This document shows, in pieces, positions 56,161 to 64,000 of a stretch of 64,000 nucleotides of DNA. This stretch comes from Perognathus longimembris pacificus (Eukaryota; Chordata; Mammalia; Rodentia; Heteromyidae). The number at the start of each line of letters is the position of its first letter. Positions within the stretch are counted from its first letter, which is position 1. A model generated the notes under the pieces. It was given only the letters and a program-made list of their open reading frames with translations, was not told where the DNA came from and made no database searches. A program made the translations under genes and the position numbers. Location of the stretch: NCBI RefSeq assembly GCF_023159225.1, contig NC_063177.1, positions 15,090,673 through 15,154,672 on the forward strand, written 5' to 3'.

Positions 56161-57129
56161 CTAGCTTTCTAACTGTAAAATGTATGAGGCATACCAAACA
56201 GAGCAAGCCTATGGGTTAGTTCTGCTACTGTGACTAAGGCCTGAGATGATCCGTTGATCATCCTTCCAGGTTGGAGTTTCAGTCTGCCATTGGTTGGCCC
56301 CATTGCTCTGGGTGGGTGGCAGTGGACCACAGAGGCGAGTGAGCTGGAGTGAGCCTTCACTTCATGGCTGGGAAGCAGCTGGGGGTCCCAGTACAGGCTT
56401 GGGGATGAGAAGAGAGATGGGACTAGAAAGGGTGACCTTGGCTGAAGGCACAGCCATTGTGGCTGCCTGGCGGCTGAGGCAACAGGTACGTGGCCAGGTG
56501 GGGGAGGGAGGGGCCTCACTTGGCTCTGAGCTCCTTTCTTCTTCCCTCCAGGCTGATCAGTCCGTCAGTGGGTCAGCTGGGGGGTAGGGAGGAGGCCCAT
56601 CCTGGCTGTCCTTTTACTCTCTGGAGGGCCAGGGAGCCAGCCTGATCAATGAGCAGCCAAAGCAAAATGTCAGGAGCAATTAGAAGGTGCCCTTGGCATG
56701 AGCTTCCTCAGCAACAATACGTCTTTATTAGTGATGCTTTGGATGATGAGACTGAAAGAGCTGGCAGGGCATGGCACGTATCATGCCTCCCACATGGTGT
56801 ACACACACAGAAGTTCATTTTCGGCTGCATTTTCAGGTGGAGAGGAGTCCTGAGCTTCAGCTCCATGGAACCCTCCATCTTCTCACCAGTATAATGGGGA
56901 TGTGGTGGTGTGGTAGGTGTCAATTAGACACTGCATCATAATGAACACTCTCTAAACTCCCCTGCTGCAAGCCAGGCCAGGTGGTGGCAGAAGCGGGAGG
57001 CCCCAGTACAGGAGGGGAAGATGGAAAACCCGCTCTTTGGGCAGCTCAGCATCACTCTGCATTAAACTCGTCAGGTATCATCAAACCACCAAGGAAGGGA
57101 GACAGAAGCCTCGCTGTATATTTAATGTT
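56161..57129. other. Intergenic unique sequence
   Basis: No exon or repeat recognised. A SINE-free stretch near 56640-56770 has a high-complexity look but no identifiable function. Confidence 0.4.
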
Positions 57130-57440
57130 TTTGTGTGCCATGACCAGGGTTTGAACTAGGGACCTTACACTCCTGCTTGACTTTTTTGCTCATATCTGTC
57201 ACCACTTGAGCCACAGCTCCATTTCTTTTTTTTTTAAATTTAATTTATTTATTAATTGAACACAAATTTTTTTTGACAAGGTGTTGTGCAAAAAGGGCAC
57301 AGCTCCATTTCTGGCTCTTTGGTGGTTCATTGGAGATAAGAGGCAGGACTTCCCTGCCTGGGCTGGCTTGGAACCATGACCCTCAGATCTCAGCCACCTG
57401 AGCAGCTAGGATTACAGGCATGAACCACCTGTGCCTGACT
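57130..57440 (-). mobile_element. B1-Geo SINE interrupted by a short L1 insertion
   Basis: A reverse host element, split at 57226 and resuming at 57298. Confidence 0.8.
57227..57297 (-). mobile_element. 5'-truncated L1 3' end, 71 bp
   Basis: It has a T tract (antisense poly(A)), then AT-rich sequence ending in gtgttgtgcaaaaaggg. The 15-bp duplication cacagctccatttct flanks it at 57212-57226 and 57298-57312. It shares the accctnttgcaca-type order with the tail segments of the SINE composites. Confidence 0.7.
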
Positions 57441-58381
57441 TAGAGCCCTTGCTTCACAGAAGTTGCCACAAGGGCTTGGCAGACACATTGTCTGTGTGCC
57501 CATGGCAGACGCACTTGTGCAAGCCACCTGCAAGTGTTCTGAGTTGCTCAGGCAGATCCAGACTCAGGCCTGGTGCTGCTGGCTTCATGTAGAGAAACAT
57601 GAATCAGTTTCTGGTCTCCAAAAGCCTCCAGTTTGGTGGAGACAGACAGGGGCCAGCCAGGGTGGTGAGGGCAGTGGGAAATTTGGCCTAAGAGAAATGA
57701 GCTCATGGGTGTGGCAGGCTCTGTGGAGAGCCCTATGGCTGGAGGGGATGGAGGCTGCAGGTGATTCTGTACTGATTATTCTCCAGGGGTGATGGTGAGG
57801 GTCTTGTCCTGGATTATTTTAGTGGAGGCTCAGAGTGGATGAAGTCACGTAGCCTGAGGAAGGTCTAGGAGTAGGATCCAGCCATGTCAGCCTTTATGTG
57901 ACTGTCCCGGGCCTGCTGGTCCTGACTCTCAATGCATCAGTGGTTGAGCAGGCAGGTGGTGTCTGTGCTGCTTGGGAACACTGGGGTGGACGGAAGACAA
58001 AGGTGGGGGAGACTCTCTAGGAGACACCTCTTGGGACCTCAGCTCTGACCACATGGTGGAGCCACCTGTGGGTTGGTTAGTTGAGTCTTAAACGTGGCTT
58101 GCTTTTCTGCTGGGATAGGAGTAAGCCCCTCAGTTGTTCCCAGTCACCCAAGGAGGGAGGCTTCCCTCTGGGGAGACCCGCAGGCTGGGGTCTCCCTCCC
58201 CTGATGGGTCATGCAGAGGTAGTAACTTTGCTGAGTGCATTTTTTTTTTTGAGTTTGCATCCTTTAATTTTGTTAGCGACATTCCAAGGTGTCAGTAAGC
58301 CTGTTTGGAAGCTGATTTGACTGAGGCACACAAAGGTAAGGTGGCTTGCCTAAGCTTACACCATAAGTCAAGACATAGCTC
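57441..58381. other. Intergenic unique sequence
   Basis: No exon or repeat recognised. Confidence 0.4.
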
Positions 58382-58505
58382 TAGCTGGATGTGGTGGTAC
58401 ATGCCTATAATCCCAGCATTGGTGGGGAGGGGTGTAGCTGAGCAGGAGAAACACGAGTTTAGGGTCAGGTTTTGGCTACATTATGAGACCCTGTTTCCAA
58501 AAAAG
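58382..58505 (+). mobile_element. B1-like monomer
   Basis: gctggatgtggtggtacatg, ctataatcccagcattgg and gagaccctgtttccaaaaaa mark a B1 monomer whose tail leads directly into the polypurine tract. Confidence 0.78.
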
Positions 58506-58834
58506 GAGGAGGAGGAAGAGGAGGAGAAGAGGAAGATGAGGAAGAAGAGGAGGAAGAGGAGAAAGAGGAGGAAGAGGAGAAAGAGGAGGAGGAGGAGAAG
58601 AGGAAGATGAGGAGGAAGAGGAGGAAGAGGAGGAAGAGGAGAAAGAGGAGGAGGAGGAGAAGAGGAAGACGAGGAGGAAGAGGAGGAAGAGGAGAAAGAG
58701 GAGGAGGAGGAGGAGGAGGAGCGGAAGACGAGGGGGAAGAGGAGAAAGAGGAGGAGGAGGAGGAGAAGAGGAAGACGAGGAGGAAGAGGAGAAAGAGGAG
58801 GAAGAGGAAGAAGACAAGGAGGAGGAAGAGGAGG
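58505..58834. repeat. Long polypurine (GGA/GAA)n tract
   Basis: About 330 bp of nearly pure G/A on the + strand, made of gaggaggaagagga-type units with higher-order repetition. The long open frames over it (poly Glu/Lys/Arg or poly Ser/Pro/Leu) are artefacts of the repeat. Confidence 0.95.
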
Positions 58835-58954
58835 ATTTAGCCTTAGAAATGTGGAATGTCCAAAACTAGCCTCCTGCTTGTCCTCGCTAAGCTGACTAGC
58901 CTCAGTGGCTGGCATGGTTAGTAAAAGAGTAACAATATTCTAGCAACAATAACA

Positions 58955-59039
58955 GTAACATTGTAATAACAGTGGCTGTTGTGGCTACAAATTGCAGTCA
59001 CACTGTAATAACAGTGACTATACTGTGGCTACAATAATA
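58955..59039. repeat. Diverged 42/43-bp tandem duplication
   Basis: Two units share ctgtaataacagtg-type and gtggctacaa blocks in the same order (58955-58996 and 58997-59039). Confidence 0.7.
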
Positions 59040-59486
59040 GTAACAGTATGTTCTCCCCCTGCAAATACATATCAGGCCAGCTGCTTTGTCCGTGACTCAG
59101 TACTGAATTTTCTACTACCTCAAATGTGGGGCCGCTATGGGGAAATTGGAGCACAGAGAGGGTAAGCCGTCTCCCCAAGGCACAGAGCTTCTTAGTGGCC
59201 AGGCTGCCAGGAACATTCCAGTCTCCAGGGCCTCCTTGGATGTGGAGCTTCACTAAATTTGCTTCCTTAGAATCTTCTCTGACAGACTCAGAAGACAAAG
59301 ACCCTCTGGGAGGTACACCAGGCAGGTGGGAGGCTGGGGAAGAGGAGGGGAGACCATTGGGTGCTGGACCCATCTATTCGGAGAGGCTGTGCAGCCTCCC
59401 TCAGACTGGATACAGATGGCCCCCGCCTCTGTGGGTCCTGGCTGTTGGAAAGTTCTGGACCTTGTCCTCTAGCCTGGTCTGTATTT

Positions 59487-59519
<33 letters not shown>

Positions 59520-60370
59520 TAATGGCCCAGCAATAACTTCCAGAGCCAGTTGGTGAGGCAAGAGCTGCTCCCATGGTGTGGAAGAGAAGATGGAGGCCCA
59601 TGAGTGGGCCTCATGTCTCTAGCCAGCAAGTGAAGGGCTGGGGTTGGATTCTATATCTTGCTGGCTTCAACTCAGACTCTTCACTGTTGGGAAAACTGAG
59701 GGAAAGGGGAAGGTGCAAGCTCATCTCTTGGGATTTAAACAGTTGTACCTTGATGGAACCCACTAATACTGACAGCAACAATGTGGGATGACAGTGAAGT
59801 CCATGTCCTGCACAGCTTCCTTCAGCTCCTGGGCCTTGCTTTCCCCATCTGGGAAATGGGTGTGTGATGGGCCTCTGTCTCAGAGGACCAGTTGGAGAGC
59901 AGAGGAGTGAAAATAGCACATGGGTCAGGGCTGGGCACCAGGCAAGCTCTGAGCTGTGGCCATGATGCCACCATTTGTGGGGTGCTGGGCATGCAGTCCT
60001 TACTGGGCAGTGAGGCTGCTGGAGGTGAGGAGGTGTCCCGGGGTCTCGGAGGTGGGGACAGGAGCAGTGGGTGCGGCTAGTGGCCTGGCAGGGCATGTGG
60101 ACAGAGGGCCTGGAGCCTATGCCCTGTGGCAGGGAGGGGGGCTGTCCAGCAGCAGCTTCCTCTGCTCCAGGCTGAACAGACACAGACCAATAAGACACCC
60201 TCAGGGGGTCCTGGCCCTGGCTGGGTCATCCTCCAGGCTTTGTTCCCTCCCAGCCCTGCCAGTGGCTACCAAGGTAGCTTCAGTCATTGGGGGGATGGAA
60301 GGTGGGGGAGATGGGCACGGCTCCAAGATGGAAAACATCAGAGCTTTGACCTTTGCTCATGGAGTAATTC
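59040..60370. other. Intergenic sequence with a CAG run and MIR scraps
   Basis: No exon recognised. MIR-like text occurs near 59130-59200 and 59820-59915. A minus-strand frame of 195 codons (59611-60198) has no known domain. Confidence 0.4.
59490..59516 (+). repeat. (CAG)9 trinucleotide repeat
   Basis: Nine uninterrupted CAG units are followed by CAA. Not in a recognised exon. Confidence 0.92.
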
Positions 60371-60490
60371 CATTCCTTCTTTCCAAGCTCATCCTGGGGA
60401 AACTGAGGTGCAAAGAGGTTGTGTCTTGCCCAAGGCCACCTAGCCAGGAAAAGGGTGGGCTGGGTGGGATTCAAACTCAGGTCCTTTAGC
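60370..60490 (+). mobile_element. MIR fragment
   Basis: ctggggaaactgaggtgcaa, ttgcccaaggccacctagcc, ttcaaactcaggtccttt follow the MIR core. Confidence 0.7.
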
Positions 60491-60957
60491 CACAGAGGCT
60501 GAAAGTGGCCACAACGCCAGGATCCTGGCGTGACCCTCCTGATGCTCTCTCAGCCGGGCCATGACGTGCAATCCTTGTGCCTCAGGTGGGCTTGGATGAC
60601 CTTTGGTGAGATAGTGACCTTCCCTGGAATGACTCCTGCCAGGAATGACCTCACAGTGCTGTTGTGTGCAGGTGGACGTGGTGCCACCTCAGGCTTGCTG
60701 GCTTTATCCTCTGTGCCCATCTTGGAAGCACAGATGGGGCCCCGGTGCACCCCATCTGCTGGGCTTGGGACACACCTGGCCCTCACGGGTGGCAGAGGTG
60801 GGTGGCATACCCTGTCCTTGTCCAACACTGTGGCCCAGCTGTGCTGTTCTCCCTGGACCTCTGGAGCTCCAGTTAAGGATTCGGGGTGCATTTCTGCCCT
60901 CCCCTTTCCCACCTCGGGCCCTTCGCCTCCCTTTGAACTGTCTGTCTTGCTGCGGAG

Positions 60958-61035
60958 AGAGCTATTCATAGCCAAATGATGTAAAATTTATAAAGTATGG
61001 CTGGGAAGGCCGAATCCGCCCCCGGCACGTGGCCA
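60958..61035 (+). promoter_or_regulatory. Candidate cis-regulatory block
   Basis: ctattcatag (one base off the MEF2 consensus), tgatgtaa (ATF/CEBP-like), a TATA-like ttataaag (60988-60995), and a GC-rich segment with a CACGTG E-box (61026-61031) are packed within 75 bp. No transcript is evident. Confidence 0.3.
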
Positions 61036-61164
61036 CGCTGCTCCCACTCTGCTCAGGAGCTCTTCCTCTACACGAGTGTGAGTGAGCGTGGGAGAGAGTG
61101 GGCACTGGGGGGAGGTCACTTCACTATGTCTTGCTGCTATTGCTGTGGTCTTGGGGGGCTTTCT

Positions 61165-61256
61165 TTCTTTTTTTTTCCCTTTTCAGTACTGAGGATGAAC
61201 TCAGGGTCTCCACATGCTAAGCAAACCATTTACCCCTGAGCTCTGCCATCCCCCAC
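61165..61256 (-). mobile_element. ID-like monomer
   Basis: A reverse monomer: cagtactgaggatgaactca, acatgctaagcaaaccattt. An old B1-like scrap follows to about 61370. Confidence 0.6.
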
Positions 61257-61454
61257 AAATCCTTTTCATTTAATTTTAATGCAGGGGTTGGCTCTCATAT
61301 AGCAGGTGGATCCCCCTGTCCATGGACTCCTGTGGGCTGGGATTATAGGGGTGCACTACTGTACTCAGTTGCAACATGTTGTTCTGCGATATGCATGCAC
61401 TGTGGACTGGACTGGCTAACTGGAGCTGTGGAGCAGGTGCATAACCTCATGTAT

Positions 61455-61680
61455 TGTCTTTTTTCTGGCTTGAACTCAGGGCTTGGGCACTGCCCCTGAA
61501 CTCTTTTTGTTCAAGACTAGCAGTCTACCACTTTGAGCAAAGCACCACTTTCCATTTTCTGGTGGTTAACTGGAGATAAGAGTCTTATGGGCTTTTCTGT
61601 CCGGGCTGGTTTTGAACTATGTTCCTCAGATTTCAACCTCTGAGTAGCTGGGATTACAGGCATGAGCACCAGTGCCAGAG
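61455..61680 (-). mobile_element. B1-Geo composite SINE
   Basis: A full reverse copy, from tggcttgaactcagggcttg to gcatgagcaccagtgccaga. Confidence 0.8.
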
Positions 61681-62817
61681 TACTTGTCGTTTTTGTGGTG
61701 AGCACTCACTCTCCTCCCTCCTTTCTGAGGCTGATGGATGTTTGTGCAGATGGACCATTCTTCACTTACCCCAATCATCTGTGGATGGACGTCGCTTGTT
61801 TCTGTCTTCTGGTAGCTGTTACCCTACTCAGGGACAACTGTTCTCTGACCATGCGTTCAGTTCTAGGCAGAGACTGCCGAGTGGGTCTTGCTGGGCCTGT
61901 CACAGGGCTTTGCCATGCTCCCGAGGAATGTCTGTCATAGCCCCGCTGAGCCGGAAACCCAGCTCCCTCTGTCTCCCTCAGAGCAGGGCACACTGCACCC
62001 TGTTCCCCATCTTTCTCTTCGAGGCCATATTTTGTTTCTCCTGGGATTCTGGGTTCCATGGAATAGAACCCAGATGGGGGAAGTCAAAGCTTGTCCAGGA
62101 AGTTGGAGTCAAGCTGGACCTGAACTCCAGACCTACCAGGCCCCCAAGTTCTGTCTCTCAGACCCATAACTGCTCCTCCTCCATGGAGTCCCCATCTCCA
62201 AGGCCAAGGCCAGATGACACACAGCCCTCCTCCTCAGCCACTGCCTTCCTGGAAGTGCCAGAGAGGACATGGGGGCTCTGAAGCTGAAGGCCAAATCCTT
62301 TGGGGTGGGATGCCTCCAGGAGGTGGGGGCTCACAGGGGCCCCGCCCAGTGGTAGCTGGAGGGCACAGCCAGACCTCAAGTCCACATCCTTGGAGCAGGC
62401 CCTGTGAGTCCCCCATTGTCTGTGTCTCCAGGGACATATCCCGGGATCCCAAGTGTGAACTTGGGAGCAGGCAAGGAGGCCCAGGAACACAAACCCGATC
62501 CTCATGACTGGCTGCTGTCCTCAGCGGAAAGATGAGTATGAAATCATCCAGTGGAGACGAGCAATCTGAAGTATACATATAGCAGGGTGACAGGAAGGAG
62601 GCCAGACACCTGGAGAATGGGAGGGAGGGAGAAGCCTGGAGGAAGAGCAGCAGGTGCCAAGTCCCTGAGGTCAGCAGCATTCAGCTCCTTTGAGGGACCT
62701 GCCTGAGGACCAGCAGAGAGTAGCCCATGGACATGGCAATGAGTTGTTTACACCTTCGGGCAGCTGTTACCCATACACAAGGATAACTTTTCTCTGAAAT
62801 CATGTTCCATTTGTTTG

Positions 62818-62819
<2 letters not shown>
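61681..62819. other. Intergenic unique sequence
   Basis: A 220-codon plus-strand frame begins inside the SINE at 61619 and shows no known domain. No exon recognised. Confidence 0.4.

Positions 62820-62852
<33 letters not shown>
62820..62852. repeat. (CT)n microsatellite
   Basis: A CT run of about 33 bp. Confidence 0.92.
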
Positions 62853-62854
<2 letters not shown>

Positions 62855-63711
62855 GGAGTTTTAAATCTCATTATTTTTGGACATGGACATTCCAAATTTC
62901 CAGTCTCTCTTAAGAAAGGAAAGTTCTGACCTGAACTGTGGCCCTCACTCTTGGAACTCTCCATGGCGGACTGAGGGCAAGAAGGGCCCTTGTTCCACCT
63001 CCAGACCCAGAAGCCTGAGAACCAGCGCTCAGGTTGGGAGGGGCCTAGCAGAGGGGCAGTGGGGGTGGGGGGTGGGGAGCATCATGAGTTTATCCATGCA
63101 GAGGCCGCTGTGCCGCAGATACTCATGATCAGGGCTAAGATGCTTCCTTCAAACCAAGGCCTCTGACACCCAGTCTGCCCCACTGCCCTCCTTGTCCTGC
63201 CCCAGCTCTGTGTGCCTGGTCACCTCAACAGCCAATCTGGAGATCCAGGGTGTCTTAGAGGGCCATGTCCCCTCCCTGCCTTGAGTGTGTCTGAGCCTGA
63301 TCCTCCCCTTCGAGGCCCCCCAGTGTCTCCAGGGCTATGCAGGGTGCATCTAACCCAAGACAACATGGCTCCCTGGTCCAGGTCTCAGGCAGCATCCTTT
63401 AACCAAGGGACACACAGTCAGCTAGCCGGCTGGGATGAGGAAAGTGGACTGCTGTCTCTGCTGTTTCTGTGCAGAGTGGCCTAGGCTGGGCTGGCCAACA
63501 GGGCCCCTGACCACTGTCTCCTGCCTTCTCCAGAGCCGGTGGGGTGAGGCCTGGGTTTTGTGGGGTCAAGACCCAGTTTGGCACTGGGTGTGTGTGGGAG
63601 GGATGGGAGACAGCAGTCATGTGGTCACCTGTGTCAGCAAGGCAAAGGTGTCAGCAAGGGCAGCCCCAAGGGTGGGTGGTCTAGCCATGTCAGACAGGGA
63701 CTACCCTGGAG

Positions 63712-63713
<2 letters not shown>
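62853..63713. other. Intergenic unique sequence
   Basis: No exon or repeat recognised. Confidence 0.4.

Positions 63714-63785
<72 letters not shown>
63714..63785. repeat. Compound (CT)n(CA)n microsatellite
   Basis: About 38 bp of CT runs directly into about 34 bp of CA. Confidence 0.93.
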
Positions 63786-63786
<1 letters not shown>

Positions 63787-64000
63787 ACATTTAGATACAT
63801 AGATCCAAATATGTAGAGACCCATGTGACTATCCACACGTTTGTCAGCACACACAGACTCACAAACACACTCACACATGGGACACACACAACTGTCCCTT
63901 TGTATATGGGGGAAATCTGTTCCAGGATGCCTTCATCCCCTCCCCATGCCTTTGTATAAAATACTAGGGAAATCACCTCCGGTATGCTTTAATTATCTCT

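Noticed and set aside
58305..58915. Acidic/basic and Ser/Pro-rich open frames over the polypurine tract
   Set aside because: Pure consequence of the GGA/GAA repeat read in different frames.
59611..60198. 195-codon minus-strand open frame
   Set aside because: Spans MIR-like sequence and lacks any recognisable domain.
61619..62281. 220-codon plus-strand open frame
   Set aside because: Begins in a SINE and has no known domain; likely chance.
44000..64000. Search for the KCNJ12 coding exon expected downstream in human gene order
   Set aside because: No open frame shows inward-rectifier channel motifs such as the GYG pore, so the gene must lie beyond the window.
1..64000. CRISPR arrays, operons, phage or prokaryotic mobile elements
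   Set aside because: Regular repeats here are microsatellites and SINEs, the only gene is split by GT-AG introns, and nothing suggests a bacterial or viral origin.

Overview
The window is mammalian nuclear DNA from a rodent, most likely a geomyoid (kangaroo rat, pocket mouse or pocket gopher). It is about 64 kb of intron-rich sequence, dense in short interspersed elements and CA/CT microsatellites, with no operons and no prokaryotic-type genes. The commonest repeat is a two-part SINE with an ID-like, tRNA-Ala-derived left monomer and a second monomer, which matches the published description of IDL-Geo, a family reported only from Geomyoidea. A second abundant SINE has a B1/7SL-like left half and the same kind of right half. 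The species assignment is inferred from these repeats.

The only protein-coding gene I can support is MAP2K3 (MKK3), the dual-specificity MAP kinase kinase that activates p38. It lies on the + strand. All 12 coding exons can be placed, from the ATG at 14588 to the TAG at 38842. Every splice junction is GT/AG, and the exons join in frame into 347 codons with an intact kinase domain. The promoter is a TATA-less CpG island (about 13625-14660) with GC boxes and a CCAAT box. Intron 1 is 13.2 kb. The 3' UTR runs to a probable ATTAAA poly(A) signal near 39744.

Layout: 1-13.6 kb is intergenic, with SINEs, old L2/MIR/L1 fragments and a strong CTCF-like motif near 10.76 kb. 13.6-39.8 kb is MAP2K3. 39.8-44 kb holds a small GC-rich island with NRF1 and CTCF motifs (about 40.9-41.06 kb), a perfect palindrome, a possible isolated poly(A) site and an AT-rich block packed with homeodomain-type ATTA cores. 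44-58 kb is a SINE-dominated intergenic desert with nested insertions. 58.5-58.85 kb is a long polypurine tract grown from a SINE tail. 59-64 kb is more unique sequence with no exon I recognise. In human the next gene downstream is KCNJ12, but its coding exon is not in this window.

The most unusual signals are an inverted pair of Maf/NF-E2-type sites in MAP2K3 intron 1, repeated SINE insertion at one short target inside the B1-type SINE (including two tandem insertions), SINE copies joined to an L1-3'-end-like tail, the homeodomain-motif cluster and the GC island with NRF1 and CTCF motifs. I found no evidence of a wholly new biological system.
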